Part shown: positions 9,887-19,977 of the stretch, piece by piece | Numbering within the stretch: the stretch's first letter is position 1 | How the letters are laid out: each line of letters begins with the position of its first letter | Assembly (NCBI GenBank): GCA_977006965.1 | Contig: OZ345383.1 | Span: forward strand, 186,001-250,000 | Length of the DNA: 64,000 nucleotides | Origin: Phymatolithon calcareum | Lineage: Eukaryota; Rhodophyta; Florideophyceae; Hapalidiales | Direction of reading: 5' to 3' | Program-made: the position numbers and the translations under genes | The notes under the pieces: model-generated | Seen by the model: only the letters and a program-made list of their open reading frames with translations | What the model was told of the DNA's origin: nothing | Databases searched by the model: none

Positions 9887-11935
9887 TCAAAGTTTTTCAG
9901 TGACAGGGGCATCTTCGTAAAAATCAATTCCTTCATCCTCAAGTCCGAGTTTGGCAAGAATGTAATTGGAATATGTTTCAAAATCTCCACCTGGGTCAGC
10001 CGGAAAAGGGGCATGAAGAGCTCCCATTCCGCCAACCACATGCTGCACTGCAGCAGAAGCCTCCACAGCGGCAATGGCAAACACTGCATCTAAAGGTGTG
10101 GCCGTTTCACGAAACATTAACCGCGCATGCGCCTGTGCCAGACGGACTAAGGCTTCCAGTAAACGAACTGTTGTACGAGCTGTGTTTCTCGCGGAGGATG
10201 CCCTTTCCATTGTGTAATATTTCGTGAGCAAGCGCTGGGCCGAATACGAGAGCTTGGGCTTCAAATTGTTTTTGATGTAGTACAGATATTGTCGAAGGCG
10301 TTCGGTAGACCAAAATTCGGTATGGTCGTTTTCATCGCCTTCCTCTGCTTCGTATCCATTCAAGATGAAGCTCGACAACCTTCTGTCCCACTCTTCGTTA
10401 TATTGATCGAGCAAGGTGAGGACGACGTCAAACCTGCTTAACAAAGGTGATGCGATACCCACGGTAATGGGTAATTTTTCGTCCGTGTCCCCATTCTCCA
10501 ACCCGTCTTGTCCGGCTGCATCCGAGTTGCCAATCTCCGTACATATCCGTCCCCCTTTCGGATTTACAGCGGCTAGAACAGTTGCTCTTGTATCCAGAGT
10601 GCAAACAAGGCCCGCTTTCGCAACTGATAAAGTCTGCTGCTCCATCGCTTCATGAATGGCGCCCCGGTCGTGTTCGCGAATGCCATCAAACTCATCAATA
10701 CAGCATATGCCTCCATCTGCAAGGACAAGAGCGCCTGCATCAAGCATCCACTCTCCGGTTCCGGGCTCGCGCACAGCGGTAACTGTGAGACCTGCAGATG
10801 TCGTGCCGATACCAGTTGTCAATACAGAACGCGGGGAGACCTTGGCCGCATATCTGAGCACTTGTGACTTTGCTGTACCTGGGTCTCCGACAATCAGCAA
10901 ATGCGACTCACCTCTGATTCGGCCACCTGATGGATCCTTGTACGCCACGCCACCAATGAGGGACAGGGCCAGTATCATTTTCACTAAGTAGAGCCCAAAA
11001 ATCTGCGGGCAGATAGACTTGAGGATGATGTTGCGCGCGACCAACTGGTCTCTTGCAGAATATGAGGCCCAATGGGCCGCAAACGCCTGTTTGGATTCTT
11101 CCGTGACGTGCAAAAACGACTTCTTCTCATTGTTTGAAGTTATGTGAAGAGCCACAAGCATTAGTTCCATATCGCATCTCATGTCTGGGACCAAGTTCTT
11201 GTTCCAGCGGCGATGCAAAATACCAGTGACAACGACATCATCTCCGGGTTTGACGGAATCGGCGAGGTCATCAGTGAGTACGACGATGAGAGAACGAGGA
11301 ATGGATCCGATGTCCAAGTTCTGCACTTTTTCCTGGACCTTAATCTCTTGATATTCTCTGCAAATTGGTGGAGCAGAATCCAACGGCTTGAATGTGGTAC
11401 CTTTGCAGTCATCTTCATTATCGGATGGGCAGCGAAGCGGAAGATTAAAAGCGCCTCTGCGAGTGATGTCACCCGTAATTTCAAACTCAAACTTGCACTT
11501 GGTGCAAACGTAATATCTTGTGACCTCGCGCAGCATGACACTACCTGCTCTTGTAACCGTCCCAAGCACTGCTAGGAGTTTTCCAATGTCCCGTGCTCTC
11601 AAAGCGCTGACATTTCGTTTGACGCAGTCCGCAGTCGACGGGAGACGACAAACACGTGCATGAATGTTGGGCTTGGGCGCATGAGTCATGGAATTCTGCA
11701 CGTTTTTGAGAGCTTCGTCTAATAGCGGTAGAATGGACGTAGGCCGCTGAAGCAGCGCCATGCATGTTTGAGAGGCTGCACTTTCCAAGCCCACTAGAGC
11801 GACCTCAACTCCATAATGGGCACTTTCATCTTCGGCGTCAATGACAGCCTTGATTCCTTCCCGGCATGACTCTTTCAGGAAACTTTCCAAAGCATGGACA
11901 TGGTCGCTCGCCGATACACCTTCTTCGGTCTGCAT
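9887..11935 (-). CDS. MCM9: MCM9-type helicase subunit
   Basis: An MCM AAA+ protein of 682 residues. N-terminal OB region with a four-cysteine zinc module (C144, C147, C169, C177), then Walker A GDPGTAKS (350-357), Walker B CCIDEF (411-416) and arginine finger SRFD (about 500-503). The AAA+ core resembles MCM9 more than MCM2-7: TTGIGTTSAGLTVTAV, MEQQTLSVAKAGLVC, and SPLLSRFD followed by LLDQYNEEWDRRLSSFIL are MCM9-like. With MCM8, MCM9 acts in homologous recombination and replication-fork repair. An insertion of about 25 residues lies between NPKGG and the sensor region SPLLSRFD. The protein stops soon after the winged-helix-like C-terminus and lacks the long tail of animal MCM9. Single exon. 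Confidence 0.85.
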   Translation of the reverse strand: MQTEEGVSASDHVHALESFLKESCREGIKAVIDAEDESAHYGVEVALVGLESAASQTCMALLQRPTSILPLLDEALKNVQNSMTHAPKPNIHARVCRLPSTADCVKRNVSALRARDIGKLLAVLGTVTRAGSVMLREVTRYYVCTKCKFEFEITGDITRRGAFNLPLRCPSDNEDDCKGTTFKPLDSAPPICREYQEIKVQEKVQNLDIGSIPRSLIVVLTDDLADSVKPGDDVVVTGILHRRWNKNLVPDMRCDMELMLVALHITSNNEKKSFLHVTEESKQAFAAHWASYSARDQLVARNIILKSICPQIFGLYLVKMILALSLIGGVAYKDPSGGRIRGESHLLIVGDPGTAKSQVLRYAAKVSPRSVLTTGIGTTSAGLTVTAVREPGTGEWMLDAGALVLADGGICCIDEFDGIREHDRGAIHEAMEQQTLSVAKAGLVCTLDTRATVLAAVNPKGGRICTEIGNSDAAGQDGLENGDTDEKLPITVGIASPLLSRFDVVLTLLDQYNEEWDRRLSSFILNGYEAEEGDENDHTEFWSTERLRQYLYYIKNNLKPKLSYSAQRLLTKYYTMERASSARNTARTTVRLLEALVRLAQAHARLMFRETATPLDAVFAIAAVEASAAVQHVVGGMGALHAPFPADPGGDFETYSNYILAKLGLEDEGIDFYEDAPVTEKL

Positions 11936-13269
11936 TCTGCTAGATTCATCGATTTAGAGGGGTTGGATCGGCATGGATGTGCGAATGCATCCGAATTAAA
12001 AAACTTAGTCATACCTTACGCATACCCACCAATAATCAAACTATCTCCAACGGATATGCTAAAACAGTGCGTACAACTGTACTTTGACTAAAGGCTGGAG
12101 ATGATCACCCAGGAAGTGACCAGAGCGTCCTCACAGTAGCGGTTCAAGTCCCACAAAACAGTTGATAATGTTCTTCAAAGTCGTCGATCATGACCACTAA
12201 GTGAGGTGATATGTTTTTGAAAAATGCAAAATGTTCCCGGCATTGTTCATTCTCGGAAAACTCAATGGGGCCTTGTTCTAGGAATACATGTCCATCTTAA
12301 CTACTGTACCTTGAAAGGATAACGCCGACGCTCCCTGTTGGATGTAGGTTCTTTTACGGTTTCGCTCGCTCCCTCTCCCACGACTTTTCCGATCTTGCCC
12401 TCCGCTCAATATCTCAAAAGATTCAATAAGCCTAATAGAACTGTTTAGAAAAAATGCTGTCGAAATTGTCTGGAACCCCGCAGATGAGGCCAATATACCA
12501 AATGTCGACGTGGTATAGCACGATAGGAAGTTGAAAAGGAACCGGCTTGGACACGTTGCTAGAATGACCGAGCATCGCCTGTTTCCCTAGCAGTTGAATC
12601 GTAATTAAAAGGATTTATTGAGAAGATACCATGTGTCCTAACTTGAGGAAAGTCGGCACGTTTCTAATCGCATTATACTAGCATCGAGAGTGGTCAGTTA
12701 CATTATTCAGAATTGCATAATATTATGTCAATGGCTCGCGCCACTTCATTCTCTTCGGTAGGGGTAGGCTTCTTCAGGGTTCTGCTGAGTGTACCAATTG
12801 CCCGTGCTCCTTGACTGCCCATTTCTTCAATCAGCTTCGTTGGTTTCCTAGGGAAGTGACCTAAAAACCATCTCGCGCAAAGAATTCTGTGTTTGATTTC
12901 TTTCATCCTCACTGCCTGGTGCGGTAGACCATTCTTGGAAAACGTTATTTTTCTTGCGCGGCGTTCTTCTTCTAGGAGTTAAATCAGTGACTGGAGCCAA
13001 CACCAGAACCTGTCTTAGCTGATCCACTGCCCCAGACACGCAGGCCGACCTAAATCTCGACATTCATATCACAGTGTGGAGGATACCTAGACTCTCGAAA
13101 AGCTGCGAGCCCTTTGAGGTGTAAACATACACCGAATGTAGGAATAAAATGCCGAAGAAGAACGTTGTGCGGGACACCTTCGAAAAAGATTTACAGATTT
13201 TTTTGAAAATGATCGACGCATTTGCTGGCGAAAGGGGCAACATTTCAAATATCAAGAATTCTTGGATGA
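11936..13269. other. Intergenic region, no gene recognised
   Basis: About 1.3 kb upstream of MCM9 without a supportable ORF. Short frames exist but none resembles a known family and none is long. Confidence 0.6.
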
Positions 13270-13660
13270 TATTTTTTTAAAGCCCCACAGTCATACGAAT
13301 ATACGGGCAAGGCTTCCTCAGGTGCTACCCTCACTAGGGCGGCTCTACTCTTATGTCTGGTATTCTATCTGAGCCCCTAGCATGTACTCTGTTGTTTTTA
13401 ATAGCTCTTCGTAGCAGTTTTCGAGGCGTCGCTTCTTCTTTTAGTACAGGTCTTCTTCATTCTGCATACTCTCGATGATGTTTTTGCTGAAGAGCAAAAT
13501 GTCATCTAGTGCCTTCTCAGTTGCCGCTCTGTCTTCTTCCTTGAGTTCATAGGCTGACAAGTTGCGATCCAGGGTCCCCATGTGTTGTCTCACTTTGTTG
13601 CCGAATCTATCTGCCATCAGTGTTGTAGACACTTGTGAGTTGACTTGGTCTGGACCAGGA
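13270..13660 (-). pseudogene. Family D LINE, 3' fragment
   Basis: The minus frame at 13632-13441 encodes VSTTLMADRFGNKVRQHMGT and continues to ALDDILLFSKNIIESMQNEE, matching the C-terminus of the family D reverse transcriptase at 45562. The 3' UTR (13270-13440) shares AAAGCCCCACAG and the CGAATATACGGGCAAGGCTT-type stretch with the other D copies and ends in an A run on the minus strand. The 5' end is truncated near 13660. Confidence 0.75.
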
Positions 13661-14823
13661 GGCTATCAGCGGAAAATTGACTAAAACAGTCTAAGTATTC
13701 CAACTGTAAAATCCCTAAGGGTTTGCACTGTATTATCTCGTCTTTAGTTCCCACAGGACGACCTGTTCTTCGTCCGAGATCGTGATCGTCACTTTATTTT
13801 GAGGGGAGTTTTCGCATCGTTCTCTGCATGCACTTGACGAGCATCACCGTCAGAAAGGGGCGTGCCTGTATGCACTCATGAGCGAATAACATATTGATTA
13901 ACCGAGGCGACTATAATCAGAACAGAATGCCTATAATCATATTGAAAACTCGATCGCCCCTCAGGCAGGGCCAAAGGTGAGAACTGTAATCGTCCGGCTT
14001 GAGGGCAGATATTTCCGCAGACAACGGAGAATTCTTAATCACGGCGCGGACGGTCAAGGTGCTTATGAGGATGTCCAGCGAAAACGCGCGGCAAGATTGC
14101 ATTGTACTCGTGTCAAGAACAAAGCCACTGTTCCGTCAGTGGGCTAGGTTCAGATTTTGCTTACTCTCAGTTCCCTGTAACCACTGCAAATAGGTACTTT
14201 GACGACTCAAAGAGCAGATAGTGACTTCTATTCCTTCACTCTCTGATCTTAAAGCAAATCTTCACATTCATCTCCCGCACGAATTCGAGCATAGATTTCC
14301 AACAGACAAACGGAGTTAAGCCCGGCGCCAAACTTGAACTTCCTTTCGCTTCCCTTTCACCTTCTTCGGCGTTCGTCCAAGCACCCATTTTCTCGATTTC
14401 GAATTCTTCTTGAGTATCTCAATATGACTTGTTAGTGTTTTCTTCTTCCAAAATTGCTCAAATGATCGCCTTGACCGCTGTGTGTCAAACATCATTTCAC
14501 TAGGGTGATATATTCTCATATATTCCTACAGCTCCACCAATATTCTTCGAATACTCTCTACCCATTGAAGATGCAACTGTGAGTTAGACGTCTTCCCCTT
14601 CCCAAATTTTTGTCGACTCTGTCTAGGAATTTGTTCGTAACATTCTCTATATCAATGATATACTTCACAGGGGATATCTTGTTAAGAGTTGTGGTGCACC
14701 ATTGCATCGACCCAATAAACTCTTACACAGCAACAAAATGATCGTAAAAAGCATGCGTCTCCTGCACAGCTGGCAATGCATCGACCAGAGGCAAAATGAG
14801 TATTCCAGAAATTCGAAGTTTTG
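13661..14823. other. Intergenic region, no gene recognised
   Basis: About 1.1 kb between a LINE fragment and the Copia element. I see no gene, strong repeat or structured element here. Confidence 0.55.
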
Positions 14824-14828
14824 AATTA

Positions 14829-15064
14829 TGTGGAGACTAGTTCCTTAGTTTATTGGAATGGTGGAACTCTAGCTATTTGTAGGCTAGATGTGCCTGTCGG
14901 CTGGGTGGCACAGTGTGTCGCGTGCTTGGTTCGCCAGCCAGATATGTGGCTGGCGAGTCATGCGATCACCCATGTGCGCTATGAACTCGAGTCTCTCGAT
15001 ATGTGGGTGATGTAGGACTAGCAAGAAAAACGATTAAGAGACTGGGGAAGATGTAGGACTAGCA
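14829..15064 (-). repeat. Copia 3' LTR (left in window)
   Basis: 236 bp, nearly identical to 19376-19611, starting TGTGGAGACTAG and ending GACTAGCA on the plus strand. It contains a short direct repeat GATGTAGGACTAGCA near its end. Confidence 0.93.
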
Positions 15065-15071
15065 CCCCCGG
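15065..15071 (-). other. Candidate polypurine tract
   Basis: On the element's coding strand CCGGGGG directly precedes the 3' LTR, only a few bases after the polyprotein stop codon. It is short for a polypurine tract, but the position is right for plus-strand priming. Confidence 0.55.
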
Positions 15072-15079
15072 TCAGGCTC

Positions 15080-18000
15080 TTAGTCGTGATTGCGGATAAT
15101 TCGCAGATTGTCGAGAAACTTCTGCTTTCCTAGGGGCTTTGTGAAAATATCAGCCGGCTGCCTCGTGCCAGGGATGTGTTGTATATCGATCAAGCCGCGT
15201 TGAACCTGCTCTGTTATGTAGCGGGACCTAATATCGATATGTTTGCTGCGCGTTGTGGCGCCGTTTGCCACGGACATTGAGATAGCGGCTTTGTTGTCGA
15301 CTCCCAGCTTGATAGGGGCGCGAATCGGTATCTTCCACTCGTTGGCCAGGTTGTAGAGCCATACAATGATCCGAGCTGCCTCGGAGGCAGCGGTATATTC
15401 TGCTTCCGCGGAAGATAACGAGATTGACTTCTGCAGCTTGCTCTTCCAGTAAATCAGGTCTCCTGCGTATGTGACGGCGACGCCAGTGCGCGACTTTCGC
15501 GTGCTCGGGCACGCTGCCCAGTCGCTGTCAGAATACGCGCGCAGTACTGGGTCGGCACCGTGCGAGTAGGTAATGCTGGCATCCTTTCGCCCGGAGAGGT
15601 AGCGGACGAGCCGTTTGAGTGCGGTCATGTGGCGTTGGGTGGGCGCGTCGAGGAAGCGTGCGAGATGGCTTGCGATATAAGCGATCTCATACACTACGGT
15701 GTCGGCGATGAAACGGGCGAGGCCGATTCCACTCCTGTAGAGCTTGTGTTCCTCCTTGTCGAGAAGCGCCTCTCTCGGCTTTCGGGCAGAGAGATCGGTT
15801 TGAGGGTCGTGCGGCATGGCGCATGGATTGCCGTCTGACAAGTCGAATTCGCGCAAAAGCTGCTCGATGTGCTTGCGGACTGACAGTTTGACGCCGGTGC
15901 GCGTGCGCTCTATGGCGACGCCCATGTGCTGGTCGACTGGAACCTGCTCCGTGACCTGCCATTCATTCATTAGTTTGGTTATCAGGCGCTGTAGGTATGA
16001 CTTGTCCGAGGATGTTAGAACAAAGTCGTCGGTATCGGCTAGTAGGCGAGCGGTGGCGCCGGTAGAGGGATCCGTGTGTACGAAGCAACCAGGCTCTGCT
16101 TTGATTGCCTTCCAGCCCCACTCAGTCAGCTTAGCGTTGCGGTGGCGTTCCCATAAAAATCCACCGTCCGGGCTGCCCATCTGTGCCCTTTGTATCAGCA
16201 CAAGCTTTCCTGGTGCGGTAAAGGTGCCGTCGGAGCGGCGCGGCTGTTTCATCGTTACGCGAAACCGAGGGTCCGAAGGAGCACGAGGGTAAGCGCTCGG
16301 GACGTCGACGCTGCGGATGTGCTCACCTCGCAGTGCGGCGTTGGCATAGAGGAAGCGTCGAGCAGCATGCGAAGGCGATTGAGCTGCAGTTCGCTCGGCG
16401 TCGAAGTGCACTCCCGGTTTCATTAAATCTCCCCGGGCTGTGCAGCGCGCAGAGAAGCCGGTGAGGTATCCTTCAGCGTTGGTCTTGTGTCTGTAGCTCC
16501 AGGTGTTCTGAACTGGCTTGTCGCTGGGCTGAGGTGTGGTGAACGCCCATGCGCCAAGGGAAACCATTCGGTCAATAAAAGCGTCATGGGCTTGTGCCCA
16601 TTTCTGCGCGAAACGCCCGCGAAGGGCCTGCTTGGTTGATCGCGGGTCTGACGGTGGGCGCATTGGCGTTTCGAGATCAGCGCTGATAGCAGCAACATGC
16701 GGCTCTTCGTCACATTGCGCTGAGGCCGCCCAGCCACTGCTGGATGGCCGATGCGGCGGCGATGGTTTGAAGGACGGGGTTTTCGTGGCTGCGGTATGTT
16801 CGGGAGCGGTAGGATCTGTCGTTCTGTCATCTCGATAACGTGGTGGGAGGCGAAGTGTACTGCGCGGTCTGAGTGATCGCATCTGGGTAGCGACTGTAGC
16901 CTTTTTCTGGTCTGTGGGCTTGCTCTTGATTCCTGAAGCTTGTTCGTCTTTTGTGGGCGGTAGGGTGCTCAGGCGGGCGGAGCCGACTGAGCTGCCGATT
17001 TCGGACTGTTTTTCAAGTGGGCGTCTAGGATCGCGTGTCGGAACGAACTCAGCGGCACGAGCATCTATGGCCTTGCGCTTTGTAATGTCGAGCACGTTAA
17101 TGGTGGATTTGGAAATTGGAGCTAGGTAGCGGCAGGCAATGCCGCGCGGGGTAAAGCTCTGCATGGTTTTAGATTTGTTTGGGACATAGCCTTTTGATCC
17201 GAAAGGCAGCGTAAGCGGAAGCTTGGACGGCGTTCCGAAGAGGGATTCGTGGGGTGACTTGATTTTTCCGCTCTTTGGCGTTGCGTTTCTCTTGGCAGTG
17301 CAATCCTCGAGAGCGTAGTCCCAATATCCCTGTGGGAGTCGCGCGGATGCGAGCTGGGTGCGGATGCAGTCTTTCAGCGTGCGAATAGCTCGCTCTGCCT
17401 GTCCGTTCATCTGTGGACTGTTTGGTACTGAGCGCGATATCTGTATGCCTTCTCTGAGCGCAAATTTTCGCGGTGCTCCAGCAAAAAGTTCTGGTGCGCC
17501 ATCCGAGTGCATACGTTTGACTTTGTGTCCAGTAGCGCGCTGGAGACGCTGTATGGCCTGCACGAGTTGCTCGCCTGCTTGACGCTTTGTGCGCGACGCA
17601 ATTGCAGTGAGAAAGCCAGTGGCAGCATCAACAAGCACGGTGAAGTAGCGGTTGCCGCGCACAGAGCGATTAAGTGGCCCCGCAGTGTCTGAGCTCAGTT
17701 TGTACATCGGTTTGTATTGCGAGTTGCCGAGGGTCGGATGAGGGGATCTGGTGAGCTTCGCTTCTGCGCACGGCCTGCACGTGTAGACACCTTTCGATGT
17801 CGAAACGAGACTTTTCATGTGCGGATTGCTGTGTAGAGCCCGCCTGATTGCGGCTGGGTGGGCGTGTGCGAGTGCATTGTGCACGTGACGCAATGATGCA
17901 GGCACTAGTGCCGCGGAACGCGTGGTGCGAGACTGGTATACGGCGGGCAGAGGCCTGTCGAACTGCAGTACGTTTCCCGTTTGCGTACCGGTTGCGATAA

Positions 18001-19237
18001 TATTCGCGGGCGGCAAGGTGCTTTGTTTCGTTACGAAGAATCTTCCGCGGCTAATGAGGATATCGTGGAACTGTGATAGGCGGGCTGCAGAGATGAGGTC
18101 GCGGGCAAGGGCAGGCACTCGCAGCACCTGGTCCAGTGGAATGTTGGTGTGGGATCCAGCAAGGGTCGCATTACCGACTTGCGTTGCGAGGGTTGTTCTG
18201 TTGTCGGCGAGGCGGACCGGCGTTTTGATTTGCCGAGTGCGGCGGAGAGGGGCGCCAGAGGTAGTGATGTGATGGGTTGCGGCCGAGTCGAGGAGAGGGG
18301 CGATGATGTACTGCTGATTGTTGTTTATGTTGTCACCCTCCGGCGCGTTACTAGCGGCTAAGATAGCGGCAACTGTGTCGGCGACCGTGTTGATGAGGTT
18401 AGGGTCAGTGGCGATGGCGGCGGCAGCAGAGGGCTGCGTGTTGTTGGCGGTCGAGGTCGAGCGGGCCGCAATGCGGCGGCAGCGGTCATCACCCTCCGTG
18501 TGGTTGTCCATCAAGTGCTTCATGCACTTGTAGTCGTTGACCGATGGGTCACCCGGACGACGGCCGTAGCGTTGGCGGGAGTTGTTCGTGGTTGAGGAGC
18601 CCTGCGCATGACTGCGGCGACTGTTTCCGCGCGGAGTCTTCGTCGCCATGGGCAGACGCAGAACGGCGGCAACGAGACGGCTGACGACGGCAGTTGTCTT
18701 CTGATTGTCGGGAAGGAAGGAGTAAAGCTCGCGAATGGAGTGCGCGTGAGGGTTGGATGGCGGGAGGCCGGCGAGAATGTCCGCGATGTATGCGGGTGGA
18801 TTGGCCAGGAAGTGGGTTGAGTCGGCGGATAGGAGGCGATCGTGGCGGTCGCGGTGTGCGGCGATGTAGGCAGCAGCTGACGGGTAGGTGTCGAGTGGTT
18901 TGACGATGGCTGTTGCGGCAACGTCGTAGATTGATGTCTGAGGAGCCTGCTGGATGAGATGTTTGTAAGCGTTGAGAGCGGTCATTGGGGCTATGGCTTG
19001 CCGAAAAGATGTGTGGACCGTGAGCATGAGGAATGACTTTAGAAGCGCCGCTTGCGCCATTTCGATACCGCTGGCGGCCGCTGGCGAACGGGTGAGCAGG
19101 TGTTCGGCGCGCTGGCCCTGCGCAACGGCTTCGACGCAGAGCTTCCAGTCGCGGTGGTTGGCAGCGTCGGCGCTGAGTTTGTCGACTCCGTCCGTGGGCC
19201 AGGGGCGGGTGGGAATGTGGTCGTTAGTCTGTGCCAT
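15080..19237 (-). CDS. Copia Gag-Pol polyprotein
   Basis: 1385 residues, uninterrupted. Gag occupies about 1-300, with a knuckle-like C238-x2-H241-x4-H246-x6-C253 where the usual second Cys is His. Protease: D317-S-A-A-T (usually D-S/T-G). Integrase: HHCC zinc module (H453/H458 region, C487, C490) and catalytic D517, D579, E615 with the D35E spacing. RT: first Asp in SVDVPSAY (D978) and catalytic box ADTDD (D1070-D1071) in place of the usual YVDD. RNase H: YSDSDW (D1237), E1278, D1314, ending in the standard copia tail PADIFTKPL. The conserved open frame and complete catalytic set suggest activity in the recent past. The DSAA and TDD variants are unusual and may be lineage-specific. Confidence 0.95.
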   Translation of the reverse strand: MAQTNDHIPTRPWPTDGVDKLSADAANHRDWKLCVEAVAQGQRAEHLLTRSPAAASGIEMAQAALLKSFLMLTVHTSFRQAIAPMTALNAYKHLIQQAPQTSIYDVAATAIVKPLDTYPSAAAYIAAHRDRHDRLLSADSTHFLANPPAYIADILAGLPPSNPHAHSIRELYSFLPDNQKTTAVVSRLVAAVLRLPMATKTPRGNSRRSHAQGSSTTNNSRQRYGRRPGDPSVNDYKCMKHLMDNHTEGDDRCRRIAARSTSTANNTQPSAAAAIATDPNLINTVADTVAAILAASNAPEGDNINNNQQYIIAPLLDSAATHHITTSGAPLRRTRQIKTPVRLADNRTTLATQVGNATLAGSHTNIPLDQVLRVPALARDLISAARLSQFHDILISRGRFFVTKQSTLPPANIIATGTQTGNVLQFDRPLPAVYQSRTTRSAALVPASLRHVHNALAHAHPAAIRRALHSNPHMKSLVSTSKGVYTCRPCAEAKLTRSPHPTLGNSQYKPMYKLSSDTAGPLNRSVRGNRYFTVLVDAATGFLTAIASRTKRQAGEQLVQAIQRLQRATGHKVKRMHSDGAPELFAGAPRKFALREGIQISRSVPNSPQMNGQAERAIRTLKDCIRTQLASARLPQGYWDYALEDCTAKRNATPKSGKIKSPHESLFGTPSKLPLTLPFGSKGYVPNKSKTMQSFTPRGIACRYLAPISKSTINVLDITKRKAIDARAAEFVPTRDPRRPLEKQSEIGSSVGSARLSTLPPTKDEQASGIKSKPTDQKKATVATQMRSLRPRSTLRLPPRYRDDRTTDPTAPEHTAATKTPSFKPSPPHRPSSSGWAASAQCDEEPHVAAISADLETPMRPPSDPRSTKQALRGRFAQKWAQAHDAFIDRMVSLGAWAFTTPQPSDKPVQNTWSYRHKTNAEGYLTGFSARCTARGDLMKPGVHFDAERTAAQSPSHAARRFLYANAALRGEHIRSVDVPSAYPRAPSDPRFRVTMKQPRRSDGTFTAPGKLVLIQRAQMGSPDGGFLWERHRNAKLTEWGWKAIKAEPGCFVHTDPSTGATARLLADTDDFVLTSSDKSYLQRLITKLMNEWQVTEQVPVDQHMGVAIERTRTGVKLSVRKHIEQLLREFDLSDGNPCAMPHDPQTDLSARKPREALLDKEEHKLYRSGIGLARFIADTVVYEIAYIASHLARFLDAPTQRHMTALKRLVRYLSGRKDASITYSHGADPVLRAYSDSDWAACPSTRKSRTGVAVTYAGDLIYWKSKLQKSISLSSAEAEYTAASEAARIIVWLYNLANEWKIPIRAPIKLGVDNKAAISMSVANGATTRSKHIDIRSRYITEQVQRGLIDIQHIPGTRQPADIFTKPLGKQKFLDNLRIIRNHD

Positions 19238-19361
19238 GGCGGCCGTGGTTTTGGCGTGACTGGTTCCTGACTTTGCGTATTTGGGGTTGTCGTTACGCGT
19301 GGAGCGCGCCGGAAAGCGGCTCTGGTGAAGGTTCTCTAAGTGCGCTATGGTGGTTAACGTT

Positions 19362-19375
19362 CTGGGCCCATAACC
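19362..19375 (-). other. Primer-binding site: initiator tRNA-Met anticodon arm
   Basis: The plus strand reads CTGGGCCCATAACC immediately next to the 5' LTR with no spacer. This equals the anticodon stem-loop of eukaryotic initiator tRNA-Met (CAU anticodon inside GGGCCCAUAACC). It implies priming by a half-tRNA cut in the anticodon loop, as known for Drosophila copia and yeast Ty5. Confidence 0.8.
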
Positions 19376-19611
19376 TGTGGAGACTAGTTCCTTAGTTTAT
19401 TGGAATGGTGGAACTCTAGCTATTTGTAGGCTAGATGTGCCTGTCGGCTGGGTGGCACAGTGTGTCCCGTGCTTGGTTCGCCAGCCAGATATGTGGCTGG
19501 CGAGTCATGCGATCACCCATGTGCGCTATGAACTCGAGTCTCTCGATATGTGGGTGATGTAGGACTAGCAAGAAAAACGATTAAGAGACTGGGGAAGATG
19601 TAGGACTAGCA
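19376..19611 (-). repeat. Copia 5' LTR (right in window)
   Basis: 236 bp, matching 14829-15064 with one clear mismatch. As the 5' LTR of the minus-strand element it should carry the promoter. Confidence 0.93.
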
Positions 19612-19616
19612 AATTA

Positions 19617-19972
19617 ACTGAATTTTCCCGCATCTCCCAGTCGAGTAAACCAGGGAACAAGCGAACAAACAGTTTCCTTCGTAACAACGAGTTAGACCTC
19701 TGCGCGGTGTTCGATTAAGGTATGTATAAGTCCAAGGAGTGACTTCTCCATGGTCTGGGATCAGGCCGCGGGGCGCACCAGTCTTGGTCTTCGAGCATTG
19801 ATCGCGAGGCATACATATTGCTACAATGAATCTCATATATGATATTCGACAGGGCTTAGACCTACTAGAAATCCAAGTAAACGTCTGGGATTCGTTTGGT
19901 CAATCGTTGCTCTACCGGATTGCAGCTTGAAACCAGGCGAGCTCACTGAGATCTAGGAGCCCTCTGTGTCCC
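19617..19972. other. Spacer between Copia and solo LTR
   Basis: About 350 bases with no recognisable gene or repeat. Confidence 0.5.
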
Positions 19973-19977
19973 CCTAG

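Larger units (their letters stand above)
14829..19611 (-). mobile_element. Intact Ty1/copia LTR retrotransposon
   Basis: A 4783-bp complete element on the minus strand. Identical-length 236-bp LTRs start TG and end CA, and a perfect 5-bp target duplication AATTA flanks it (14824-14828 and 19612-19616). One open frame of 1385 codons encodes gag, protease, integrase, RT and RNase H in copia order. I found one clear difference between the LTRs (near 14915: CG versus CC), which suggests a recent insertion. The primer-binding site directly abuts the 5' LTR and matches the anticodon stem-loop of initiator tRNA-Met rather than a tRNA 3' end. Confidence 0.95.

Noticed and set aside
12125-12160. tRNA B-box-like GGTTCAAGTCC
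   Set aside because: No A box at the proper distance and no T-stem or acceptor pairing.
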